Origin: Hydrangea macrophylla
Lineage: Eukaryota; Streptophyta; Magnoliopsida; Cornales; Hydrangeaceae
Direction: 5' to 3'
Assembly: GCA_033977485.1 (NCBI GenBank)
Contig: CM066988.1
Location: 28,252,501 to 28,316,500 of the forward strand
DNA length: 64,000 nt
Below the pieces are notes generated by a model. The model worked only from the letters and a program-made list of their open reading frames with translations. It was not told where the DNA came from and searched no databases. The position numbers and the translations under genes are program-made. Below, piece by piece: positions 54,502 to 64,000 of the stretch (its first letter is position 1; the number at the start of each line of letters is the position of its first letter).

Positions 54502-56315
54502 AACGACATACAAAAAAAAGTCTCTCTCTCCTTGATCTACTCTACTTTACTCTTACCAATTTTTGGCATCTTCAAATCGTAACCTAGAAAAATACATGGT
54601 CAGTTCCTAAACTCCTAGAATGATGTATAGATCTATTTTCCGAAGTTTAGTGTCTTTTGGACTCAGTCAAAAATACCACTTACTCTTAGGATCCGCACTA
54701 TATAGGAAACCCAGCCTTTTATATGACGGATTCTGATGTAAGTCTAGTAAATGGTGTTAGACTTAAAATGATGTCTAGATCATCATGTTCAGGTTTAGGA
54801 ATCCATCTAGCATAATTTCCATTATGCCCTTGTTAGCAGTATGTATAATCACCGTTCTATGTATTGATATGAATTATAGAGACCGAAGCTACACTTTCTT
54901 TTCACGAACTCACATCGAGGTGAGTCGTCCTAACTCACTTGGTATATTATAGAAATACTCCATGTGTAATATATGAATATCCCATTTGTCCTGTGTGGAC
55001 ATATTTGATGAGTATTGTATGTGCTTAAGTTAAGGCTAACTGCTTATATGAAGCGCATGTCTAGATAACTATACTCGATGCTCAATTGATAATTGTTATT
55101 ATGATTCATGCTTGTTATATTATACGTCATACACTCGTATGAACACTCATATGAATGTAGTCGAGTAGTGATGTCAAAGTCAACGTCTGCATGGTTAGTC
55201 GAGGAGACTAACCCAATTATATAGTCATACATGTTTGAGTGGACCGCAGAGGTCTGAGTAGCACAGTCAAATCAATGGGAACAACGATAAATGGTATTGG
55301 GTCCTGTTAGCCATCGATAGCTAAAGTACCCATTCGAATCTATGGAATTAATCATAAGTTGGTGGTTTATAATGTTATTGGGCCCTGTTAGGCACCGATA
55401 GTGAAATGTCCATCTAGGTCTTGAATACAATAGTTACCAATTATAATGCTATTGGGCCATAATAGGCGACGATAGTGCTGTAATTATTCTATTCTTCAGG
55501 CAAGGTCACAGGGACCTAAGAGTAAAGTGATTACACTCTTTCAAACCAAAACTACTATTTGGCCATGCTTGGCGATGATAGTGATGCGATCATTCCACTC
55601 TAAGTTAACGACATTAAACTTCCAATGTGACAAGTCACATGAGTCAGTGATGGTGTCTGGGTAAATCCGAATATATCGATACTATATTGTATTGTCACTA
55701 TCTCACTCATACTGTCATATTGTATGCTTATCAAATATTTAGTTCAAGATATTCGTTATTCTTGTATATTATTGCTTATGTTAGGAGTGATCGGTTAGAC
55801 CAACTCACTTAGCCTCAAAAGCTAATGGCTCTACTGCCCTAGACATATTACGCCTAAGTTATAATGGAGAAGCTTATCTAGGCCACTATGAAGAAAAGTA
55901 TCCCGATCCTCAAGAATGGGACTATCAGGAAGGTTACCTCGAGGGAGACTATTCAAAAGAGTACTCTGTTGAAGGGCATGGATATGCTAGTTGAATAAAA
56001 GAATCTAGTCTATTATCATATTAGGACTTCCTTTATGCTTTTGGACTATCTTTTATCTGTTGTAATAAAGTAAGTGGCGTCGATCGCCCGAACTTATATT
56101 TTTGTGGTTTTCATTTGGAACTATTGTAATAGCCTAGTAGCAAACTCTTAAAGTCCCCCATGAATACCATTAGACGTTTTATAATTTCTTCTTATTTTAT
56201 AACCATGTTAGAATACTTGTAAGGACAGGTCAATCTTATGTAACTAATCATGGCTCATAGATCCGGAAAGGAAAATTTTATTTACCTCTAATTTTTGCTA
56301 CTCCGGAGCGTAACA
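54502..56315 (+). repeat. 3' LTR of element D, second part
   Basis: This continues the D LTR after element F. It includes four imperfect copies of a segment with TATTGGGCC and GGCGACGATAGTG (near 55294, 55376, 55450 and 55556), then the 0.76 kb shared with the truncated 5' LTR, including the acidic frame 55794-55994. It ends GGAGCGTAACA at 56315. Confidence 0.82.
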
Positions 56316-56830
56316 TGTATTGTTTATAAGTTGCTCATTTTAACGTGTGATCACCATATACTTGCAAATGTGGGGTCACAAATATATTGAAATGTGTTTT
56401 GCAGGTATGGAAAATATTGAGTATAATTTATTTGCCTTGTGAATTTGTTGAGCTCATAAATACAAATACACAGGGTAACCTTGGATATAAATTGAAGATG
56501 ATTAAATGTGATAACTAATGACCTAAGTCAAGATGACTATTGGATTCATATTCACTGGAACTTAAAGTTAATGTCTTTGAGATCTAGCAAATATAAATAA
56601 GATTAATTTGTGTATGAATTTCTAGAAATCAATGTTGAAAAATAACAAAAGTTGGTGTTCAAGGACAAGAGAGGAAATGGTGTACGCTTGAGTAATCACT
56701 AAAATAATGGCTCAAAAAATTTGATAAAGTTGTGGTGTCAAATGGGTTTAAAATTAATTAGTGTGACAATTATATGTCCGAAGCACGAAAACATGTTATG
56801 TCATTAGTTTCCTCTACAATTCATTGGAAG

Positions 56831-57415
56831 GTGATAGTTGGGGCTCTTGAATATTTGAGACAGACCCCAAACTATATGGATTACATTTCACAAGATATTC
56901 AATAGCATTTGGAGTGTACATAAATGCAAAATGGATATTTGATTTAAAAAGACTGAAATTCACAAATGGATATGTCTTTACACTTAAAGGTGCAGTTGTG
57001 CCTTAGAAATCCTCTAAGTTTGCATTGCCTGATCAACAATGGAATTGGGATATATTTTTTTAAATAATCCAAGAGAGAATGCAAATTAGCTTCGCCTTTT
57101 CTTAGAGGATACTCCAAGTTGGACAAAACTTATTGTCATAATTTTTGCATTGTGCTAGCCAATCGACAATTAGAAAGGCACATAATAGTATGGTAAGTCT
57201 TGACATATAGTCATAGACTATACCATAGAACAATTGCTCTCTAATGGAGTTATCTCTATTGTCTATGTAAAGTCAAAGGATAAAATAGTGAATCCACTTA
57301 CAAAAGGCCTAACGTGAGAGCAAGTGGAAAGTTCATCGAGAGGAATGGGATTAAAGCCTATGCACTAAACATGAGTCATCATAGTGGAAACCCAACTTAG
57401 CTGACTGGAGATCCA
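56831..57415 (+). pseudogene. Element H copia RNase H and pol C-terminus
   Basis: Readable in several frames: VIVGALEYLRQTPNYMDY, NGYVFTLKG then KSSKFA (the copia GYVFTL-GGA-SWKSSK block), and near the end NPLTKGLT-like sequence with VERSSRGMG-like and MSHHSGNPT, the typical copia pol terminus. More than five stops and frameshifts are present. It is a dead fragment, older than most elements here judging by decay. Confidence 0.75.
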
Positions 57416-57960
57416 AAGATCTAGGTTAAACAGGAAAACTAAATTATGAAGTATTAGATGAACACTGACAAGAATTATATTTTCCTCCTCCCATTTCAAA
57501 GATGAGTTAGTGTTAATCTGCTGCAAGTAAAAGGATAAGATACGCTTTTAATGGTTTCTATACCTTGGAAATTATCCAAGTGGGGTATTACAGGATACTC
57601 TTCATAGTAACCACATACATGAGTAAGAAGGGGTCTCTTCTATAAGAATTTGAAGGCTGAATTCTCTAAAACACTTATGGAACAAAGAGGTGTTCAAGGC
57701 CTAAACGAACATAATGTGAGAACCAAATATGTAAGAAGAAGGGCTGTGTGTATTCTATTATCTAGGTTTACACAAATGGCTGGGAGTTTAAAGACAATCT
57801 AGTCCACTCACCGGCTAGTAAATCCGATAGTTTATCACTAGGGCAAGTTCAAGGCCACTAGGCTACTTATTTTGAAGCAATACTTCTTCGTCGATACTCT
57901 AACTAGTGTCGGCATTTTTATCTGCATTATTATTCAACTATTTTCTTTTATGTGGAGGAT

Positions 57961-58390
57961 TGTTGGAAAAATTTGAATGAGAAATTGGTTTTTTATTTGA
58001 ATGGATTTTTGGTCATGCCAAACAAACCCTTAGCCGAATGGATATGATTGTTGACGAACAGTTTCCTTTCGAAAGGTTGTGACTGTTGACAAATAGTCTC
58101 CTACAACCTATATATATGGGTCATGTTCATTCATTTTAATATAGAATATGGAATATCTATCTCTCTCTTTGCATATAAGAGTTCTAGTCTGTTTGAGTAT
58201 TATACATTCGTTGGGTTTTGCATATTGTAGTGCAACTTGCATAGAACTATAAATCCATTCTATCTTGGGACACAATTATTCATCAACCTTGTGCACTGAG
58301 AGGGAGCAAATTCGTCTTAAGGAATCAGTGTTAACATTAGGCTCGGATTCTTTCTCAAATTTATTCTGTATTTATTTTCATCTCTAGTCA
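57961..58390 (+). repeat. 3' LTR of copia element H
   Basis: It starts TGTTGGAAAAATTTGAATG right after the polypurine tract, has a TATA-like CTATATATATGG near 58108, and ends near CTCTAGTCA at 58390. The end is a guess by the CA rule because no second copy is available. Confidence 0.6.
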
Positions 58391-59156
58391 GTAAGTATTT
58401 CTAATGTCAGATTTATACATTTATACACATACACATAAATTTTGGATAACAAAAAGTTCAATTTCAAAGCCAAACGCCCTAGGTCAAGAGAGAGGAAACA
58501 AGTGTCCCAATATCCACGCTAACCTAGGAGCCAACCAAATTGATTTTTATTTTTTATTATTATTTTTGCTTTCCATAACAAGTCTTCTAAGTGTTTGAAG
58601 ACCCAACTCTTGTGGAATCAGGTCATCCCACAACTGAGCAGTTTTGTTTTTTGTTTTTGTACCTGAGACATTGTGTCACAAGTGGTATGGCTGGCTTCTC
58701 CCATGGGAGAGGCCAATGTTAGACTCATATATGATTCACTCCCTTTGGTGAGTTTGTTTGGGATTTGTACCCCCCCCCCCCCACCTTGTATGTGTGTGCG
58801 CCACTGTACGATTTACCCTTAGCAAAAAAAAGTAGTTTTTTGGGTAAATTAGCGATTTATCCAAATTAGAATAAATTAACATGTTTATTAAGGACCCTTA
58901 GCAAAGAATCTTGGCCATAGGTCCACACGTGTTTCATTTAGCTTATACGCCCCCCCAAAGGCTCTAGAATTTTCTAGAGAGGTATGGATGAAGAACATGA
59001 CCAATATTTCTTTGGCAAATCACTGAGAATCGCTCATTGTTCAAAATCTCAACCAAAAGTTTAGTTTCATATTCAAAAACCATTTTCGTTCCCCCTTAAA
59101 AACCTCAAAATTCTTACTTAATGCCACAAATCAATCTTTGAAATAGTCATCCAAAC
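58391..59156. other. Unassigned DNA between H and E
   Basis: I see no gene or element end here. It has a C-run (58769-58783) and a short inverted TTCTCCCATGGGAGAG (58698-58713). It may be host DNA or a decayed repeat. Confidence 0.5.
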
Positions 59157-59224
59157 TATAATACCCCATAGTTTTAGGTATATATCCCTAGTACTTTTCT
59201 TACCTTTGGGTAAGTGTGCATCCA

Positions 59225-59395
59225 AATCGATTGGCATCATATACCAATCGATTGCCACTTTTGAGAGTCCAATCGATTGCCTTCATCCCAATCGATTGCT
59301 ATTTTAATCGATTGGATGGTTTCCCAATCGATTGCTGCTGACCTGATCCATCACGTGGCACATTCCAATCGATTGGTACTAGGTGCCAATCGATT
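59225..59395. promoter_or_regulatory. CAATCGATTG array upstream of TATA, LTR E
   Basis: AATCGATT cores start at 59225, 59246, 59271, 59290, 59306, 59326, 59367 and 59388 (steps 21, 25, 19, 16, 20, 41, 21). Most are flanked as CCAATCGATTGG or CCAATCGATTGC. The last site is 62 bp upstream of the TATA box. Confidence 0.8.
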
Positions 59396-59456
59396 AAGAG
59401 TAGATGGACTTGGCCACCTCAATTGTTTTGTGTGGTTGTGATTGTTTCCCCCTCCC

Positions 59457-59464
59457 TATATATA
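59457..59464 (+). promoter_or_regulatory. TATA box of LTR E
   Basis: TATATATA is followed by a second TATATATATATG and a GA-rich leader. It lies just downstream of the palindrome array. Confidence 0.5.
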
Positions 59465-59883
59465 CCCTCTCCCTTATATATATATGTTTCCTGTGTGTGT
59501 GTGTGTGTGTGCTTGAGAGAGAGTGAGAGATTATATACTCTTATATATATACACATATTATATATATATATACACACACACTCTCGGGTTAGAGAGAGAA
59601 GAGAAGAAGAAGAAAAAGAAAGAGTAGAGAAGGACAGAGAAAAGAGGAGGAGAAGAGAGAGAGAGAGCAGAGAAGGAAAAGAGATAGATCACTCACCATA
59701 GCCACCACCGCAGAGCTCGGGATACTGTCACCGGAACACTGGAGAGAGGTGAGTTTCATTAACTCACTTAAGAGATTAATTTTTGGGATGTTTGTAAGTG
59801 TTTAATATCGTGCATGGAAAAGGAAAGAACCCCCAACGTTTTTATATATAAAACTAGCAGTTTTGGGGAAGAAGACAGAGTCC

Positions 59884-60050
59884 AATCGATTGTAATTATA
59901 TCCAATCGATTTCCATTGGATCCAATCAATTGGATAGTTTCCCAATCGATTGACATAGTTCCCACTTGATTAGTATGTCAATCGATTGATATTTTTCCCA
60001 ATCGAATGGCATTGTTTCCAGTCGATTGCCATGTTTGGTCAATCGATTGG
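59884..60050. promoter_or_regulatory. Second CAATCGATTG array, LTR E, 20-bp period
   Basis: Cores start at 59884, 59904, 59924, 59944, about 59964, 59980, 60000, 60020 and 60041. Steps are 20 except one of 16 and one of 21. Some sites are decayed (AATCAATT, CTTGATTA, ATCGAATG). It lies about 420 bp downstream of the TATA box. Confidence 0.8.
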
Positions 60051-61663
60051 ATACAAGCAGAATGTCATTTTATATTATTTAATGCTTATGATATATCAGA
60101 CTCGTTAATAGTTATACCCTATATTGTTGTGATATGTGGATAAGATATATATGTGCTATGTTAGGACTAGACTTACATACAGTGATCATTAATATTACAA
60201 GATGAATTATTCTATGTTAACTATTGATATGAGATGAACTGTTTAATTGTTATATGACGATATTGGTGAACTAAATAGTAAATAGAACACGACTGCATGT
60301 TAATGACCAGAAAAGGGTAGATATGATGAATACAAAGCATGTGGTAATTCTTGTATCTAGAGTAATGCATTTCATAACATGTGGTCAGCATACTTGGGAT
60401 ATTTGTATGAAGAGATGAGAAGAATATGATTAGAAGTGGGATATTGTATGAAGTGATGAGAAGAATACGATATGAAATGAGAACTGTCATTTATGCAGAA
60501 CATGAGATATGTGCACTTTGGATCTGTGGGATCAACGACTAATGAGTCGGATGGACATGGGATGGTTAGAGTTCCTAGTGCGCCTCTCACTGTTGAAGAT
60601 GTCTAATGATGCGTATGCACTGTTTAAGATGTCCAGTGTACCGTTGAAGAAATCCGGCTAGTGCTCTAATGTATTCTCAGCCGTGTAGACGACCAGTGAG
60701 GGTATACACATTGTTGAAGATGTTCAATGTGCCATTCTATTATTTATAGATAGGTGGTACTGTATAGACGATCGGTAACCCTATTAAGGGATCGTCGGAC
60801 CTACTGCCTAATCGGGTGATTTTGATTGGCATTATTGTTTCAACGAATGGTTACAGAGATGGATAGAGATATGAATATGAGTATGAATATGGTGAATGGA
60901 TATGGAAATGGATATGAATATGAGAATGGTTAGTAAAAGATGATGTTTAGTGTTGGATTTAGCGTCCCGACGTAAAGGTAAATGCATGGGTCGTTGCATG
61001 GGTTACATGCATGGATTTGGTGAATATGTGATGAGATATTTATACCATGATCTTTATTATTAATTTCATTTAATATGTTTCCTGCTATCATTGAATTCAT
61101 GTATAGTTTCATGAGACCTCTGCTATGTTCGTGAGTGATGTCATTGTTAAGAGATTAAATGCGTTTTAAGATACTGAACAATAACGGTGAGGAGTGTTGT
61201 TTAGTGTACTCACTCAGCTTCGTATCCAAATTTGATGGCATTTGTGCCCTAGACATTCCAATGTCTAGAGCTTGGCAGGTCTTGAGGACGAAGACTGATG
61301 TTCTACCGGACTTGGAGCTGAAGGCTTGAAGATGAAGGCTTGCTACTTTGTATTAGTTAGTTTGTATATATGTTGTAGTTCTTCTGTTAATTATTGTTAT
61401 AGGCTTCAGACTCTAAGCCAGCTATTGTAATAGTTTTAGTAGACTTTTATAATTGGTACTTGGTCATTTGTTGCTTCCAAACCTTTTAAATTTTCTGCTA
61501 TAGCCTATGATTATGTTAATAAGATATGAATATCATCCTCCCTATCATTATATTTGTTGGTTTGAGTAGATGACAGTGCGGTTATTCACCAGTCACGAAC
61601 CTACGGGACCAAAAAGGAACTTGTTTTCTCTATTTTTGCTTCTCTGAGGCGTGACAGGGTTTT

Positions 61664-61683
61664 TGGTATCGGAGCCTAGGTTT
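61664..61683 (+). promoter_or_regulatory. Primer-binding site of element E (initiator tRNA-Met)
   Basis: TGGTATCGGAGCCTAGGTTT, 7 bp after the LTR, matches the plant initiator tRNA-Met 3' end with few changes. Confidence 0.85.
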
Positions 61684-61739
61684 TAGTTGTTAATCGCTTG
61701 TCTTTTGTGCTTAGAAACTGAGTTCTAAGTTAATGTCGA

Positions 61740-63084
61740 TAGCATGACGATTAGCCCAGATAAGACGGAGTTGTTATCCTGTCACTCAGACAAAAAGTTA
61801 GATGAATCCATCTGAGGATATTTCTTTGGAAGGTAGTAACTGCTAGAGCCGATAAGAAATCCTTAGAGCTATTCGTAGCTAAGTTCACGGAGAATAAGGC
61901 GTTGAAAGTTTGTTGTGGGAATATGGATCATAAAGTGTAGAGTGCCGTTGAATTTTAGACACTAACAAATTCATGAGCGAACCTTGAACAGTCGGCATGA
62001 CCTAGAAGTAGAAAGAGGTTATGGATAAGATTATCCTACTACCTTGAACCACATGTTAGTTGAGCAATATTCATATGTCTGGAACCTGGGAATAGAAATA
62101 GAACGTTTTGATTTGACATTACGAGTAGAACCTATAGTTTCGTAACCCTTGTCTAGAGCATAGATATATTGGAGTACACCTGGTAAGCTGAACAATGGAT
62201 TCGCCCGTTAGAATTGATATTTGAGACACTTGAATGTACTGATACTGAGAAAAGACATTTGGCCGTATTTCAACTGACATTCTCAGCAGTAGATTGGTGG
62301 GACGCAGTAAAAGCTACGATAGGTGAAGAAGCTGTAGGAAGAATGACGTGGGAATCATTCAAGACCTGATTTCTAGAAAAGTACTTCCCAGAATATGAGA
62401 AGAACAAAAGGGAGGTAGAATTCATACAATCAGTCCAAGGTAGTATGACAATACCAAAAATATACAACTCAATTTGAGAGACTATCATAATTTGCACTGC
62501 ATATGATCGATACCCCAAGAAGGATGGTCAAAAGATATCATCAGGGACTAGTTCCACATATCCGTCATATGAGTATAGGACATTTAGAACAATCTTTCGA
62601 AGCTCTGGTATAAATGGCAGAGAAACTAGAAAACGACACTCAAATTAGTGAAGGTGAACGATCTGATCTAACATTTCCAGAGTACGATCAGCTTCTCTTA
62701 ACGGATCAGAGAGGAAGGGATAGTCAGATTGTGTTGGCAGCTAACCAAGTTCAACAAGGAAACACAGAGAGAAGCTACATGGGCAACCGCCAGAAGCATA
62801 AGAGATTGGGGAATGACAAAAAAGAATCAAAACCAGTGGCGACTCTAACACAGCATAGAGAACGAGATGTCTACTACAATTGTGGAATACAAGGACACTA
62901 TTCCCAAGAATGTATAGTATCAAGGAAATCTAATGGACAAGGAATACGATGTTTTAACTGCGGTAAAGTTGGTCATGTCCGTAAGTTCTGTCCAGAACTA
63001 AAGATGCAACACAATATTCCGTCGAAGCAAATATCACAAGGGCAGACTGTAGACACCCCGATTTTGACCGACCGTCAAATTTAG
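61740..63084 (+). pseudogene. Element E gag
   Basis: The N-terminal part is unreadable to about 62160. Then come EQWIRPLELIFETLECTDTE, DWWDAVKATIGEEAVGRM and FLEKYFPEYEKNKREVEF (capsid), with stops near 62368 and 62474 and a frame change near 62510. The frame 62614-63084 has two zinc knuckles: YYNCGIQGHYSQEC (first Cys lost to Tyr) and CFNCGKVGHVRKFC (intact). It ends TDRQI-stop. It has the same domain order as gag of element D. Confidence 0.78.
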
Positions 63085-63334
63085 GAGAGCGTCACCTCCA
63101 CGTCCGATGATGATAAGGACTGAAAGATTCGAAGTATTCCAAGCTCTTCAGAAAGTTCTCCAAACGCAATAAAATTTCACAGAAAGAAGGAAATACCAGG
63201 TATTTAGGAGAATTCAAGTATAAAACATCACTTTTGGAAAAAATCTTCGAAAATTAGTTTCTTTGAGAAAATGGAGGAAAGAAAAGACCTAAAAAGGGGA
63301 AATTCAACAAAAACCGGCACACGGCAGTATTTTG

Positions 63335-63417
63335 CGGCACTCAGTGAGTGCCGAACGGCATTCGGTGAGTGTTGAACGGCAGTCACAGAATGCTGGCCCG
63401 GCATTCACTGAGTGCCA
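63335..63417. promoter_or_regulatory. GGCACTCAGTGAGTGCC array 1, element G
   Basis: Units CGGCACTCAGTGAGTGCCG and variants start at 63335, 63356, 63377 and 63399 (steps 21, 21, 22). The first is a perfect 19-base palindrome apart from its centre. Confidence 0.8.
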
Positions 63418-63523
63418 CCGACATTTTCTGACTGTGGTTTTCTTTTAAAGCTGTATTTTGTGGTACAATACGTATATGTGTGCGGATAAAAAAAATAAAA
63501 ATAAAGTAAGGTTGGCAAAAATG

Positions 63524-63630
63524 CGGCAATCAATAATTTGGCGCGGCTCTCAGTAAGTGTCGTGCGGCAGTCATGGAATGCCGCAGCGGCAATCACGTAG
63601 TGCTGCAGCGGCATCCACTGACTGCCGCAG
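63524..63630. promoter_or_regulatory. GGCACTCAGTGAGTGCC array 2, element G
   Basis: Related units start at 63524, 63544, 63565, 63587 and 63609 (steps 20, 21, 22, 22). The array ends about 130 bp upstream of the TATA box. Confidence 0.78.
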
Positions 63631-63757
63631 AGGACTTTTAACTGCCGCCCTATGCAGCAGTCTGTCTATTTTTAGGAAGTATGTATTGTACCACTAAATG
63701 AGATATTTACACCTGTCTTTTACTCCGAATTCACTGAGAATACTTGGTAATTTTTTC

Positions 63758-63765
63758 TATAAAAG
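63758..63765 (+). promoter_or_regulatory. TATA box of element G
   Basis: TATAAAAG precedes a GA-rich leader with a run of G. Confidence 0.55.
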
Positions 63766-64000
63766 AAGGAGGATCTTCCTTGAAAAAGGGGGGGGGGGAA
63801 GAGAGAGAAGTAGTAGCTATGATTACAACAACACATATTTGAGAGAGATAGAGAGCTTTGGAGAGCTTGAAGAAGAACTTGGAAGATCTTCAAAATATAG
63901 AAATTTGAGGATAGTCTTGGAGGTGACCCTCTAATCTTAGTTGTGTTTTCTTTCTTTTGAGCCTCTAATCTTCAAGGCATTTAGTTTTTCTTTATTAAGT

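Larger units (their letters stand above)
26296..56315 (+). mobile_element. Element D: Tekay-type chromovirus, hosting elements C and F
   Basis: This is a Ty3/gypsy element with a 5'-truncated 5' LTR (about 26296-27069), an initiator-Met-type primer site, two extra frames, gag (29450-30511), pol (44861-48240) and a 3' LTR (48287-56315). Element C is inserted at 30512-44860 and element F at 50569-54501. The 3' LTR starts TGTAATACCC and ends GGAGCGTAACA, the usual Tekay termini. Integrase is followed by a group-II-chromodomain-like segment. All frames are heavily decayed. Without the insertions it is about 11.7 kb. No target duplication can be checked because the left end is lost. Confidence 0.85.
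56316..58390 (+). mobile_element. Element H: Ty1/copia remnant (RNase H tail and 3' LTR)
   Basis: Only the end of a copia element is present. The region 56316-56830 is AT-rich with no recognised motif. From 56831 the RNase H of copia pol is visible, then a non-coding trailer, a polypurine tract (TTATGTGGAGGATTG, 57947-57961) and an LTR starting TGTTGGAAAAATTTG. Everything upstream is missing where element D ends. No partner LTR is in the window. Confidence 0.75.
59157..61656 (+). repeat. 5' LTR of element E
   Basis: It carries a CAATCGATTG palindrome array (59225-59395), a TATA box (59457-59464), GT and GA microsatellites (59495-59512, 59590-59680), and a second, almost perfectly 20-bp-spaced array (59884-60050) in the transcribed part. 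Near 61205-61275 it shares CTCACT and TGCCCTAGACATT with the D LTR, supporting the same clade. Confidence 0.82.
59157..63120 (+). mobile_element. Element E: Tekay-type chromovirus, 5' LTR and gag only
   Basis: A 2.5-kb 5' LTR (59157-61656), an initiator-Met primer site and a broken gag up to about 63084. The LTR starts TATAATACCCC (TG changed to TA) and ends GGCGTGACA, matching the termini of element D. Pol is not in the window: sequence after gag changes to element G. The right boundary is not resolved. Confidence 0.75.
63121..64000 (+). mobile_element. Element G: LTR/leader of another retrotransposon, cut by window end
   Basis: Sequence after E's gag carries two arrays of GGCA-TCA-TGA-TGCC palindromes (63335-63417 and 63524-63630), a TATA box at 63758-63765, a G-run (63788-63798) and a GA-rich leader, the arrangement seen in the other LTRs here. 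The left end between 63085 and 63310 is not defined and no second LTR is visible. Identity as an LTR is inferred from architecture. Confidence 0.5.

Noticed and set aside
58770..58784. C-run and other homopolymer runs as functional signals.
   Set aside because: Simple low-complexity runs with no conserved context; also prone to sequencing error.
59423..59701. A 92-codon frame after the E TATA box, Arg/Glu-rich.
   Set aside because: It is a translation of GT, TA and GA microsatellites.
59225..60050. Regular palindromic repeats with near-constant spacing, resembling a CRISPR array.
   Set aside because: Repeats are only 8-12 bp, spacers are about 10 bp, the context is a plant LTR, and no cas genes are present.

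Overview
The window is repeat-dense plant nuclear DNA, almost certainly from a eudicot. I recognise no host gene, tRNA, rRNA or CRISPR array. Nearly every base belongs to nested LTR retrotransposons. The evidence is paired long terminal repeats with 5-bp target duplications, primer-binding sites matching plant tRNA-Asp or initiator tRNA-Met, polypurine tracts, and decayed gag/pol frames of Ty3/gypsy (Athila-like and Tekay-like) and one Ty1/copia type. Assignments are from motif recognition by eye; no database search was run.

Layout, with elements named A to H for this answer. An old LTR-like fragment (L0, 1-1740 and 25439-26295) is split by element A (1741-25438, minus strand, target duplication GTGGG). 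A is an Athila-like deletion derivative without RT, RNase H and integrase. Its 5' LTR is split by element B (9487-24486, plus strand, exactly 15.0 kb, target duplication ACATC). B is a full-structure Athila-like element with three accessory reading frames after integrase. Next comes element D (about 26296-56315, plus strand), a Tekay-type chromovirus with a 5'-truncated 5' LTR and two unusual frames before gag. D is split at the gag/protease junction by element C (30512-44860, plus strand, Athila-like) and in its 3' LTR by element F (50569-54501, gag only, about 3.9 kb). After D lie a copia tail (H, 56316-58390), about 0.8 kb of unassigned DNA, the 5' LTR and gag of another Tekay-type element (E, from 59157), and the leader/LTR of a further element (G, to the window end).

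Relative order of insertion is L0, then A, then B; and D, then C and F. All pol frames are broken. Many stops replace conserved Gln or Trp codons (CAG to TAG, TGG to TAG), the pattern expected from deamination of methylated cytosine in silenced copies.

Three patterns go beyond ordinary retrotransposon annotation. (1) Six families (A, B, C, E, F, G) carry arrays of short, family-specific palindromes just upstream of a TATA box. In five of them the sites are spaced about 20-22 bp or a multiple of it; C is looser. B and C carry the same motif type again inside, before the accessory frames. (2) A, B and C, whose LTRs look unrelated, share a block of about 110 bp just upstream of the 3' polypurine tract. 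It folds into small hairpins with compensatory base changes. (3) The accessory frames of B each start a few bases after a polypyrimidine-YAG splice-acceptor-like site. A possible reading is an accessory-gene module with its own cis sites. That function is inference.
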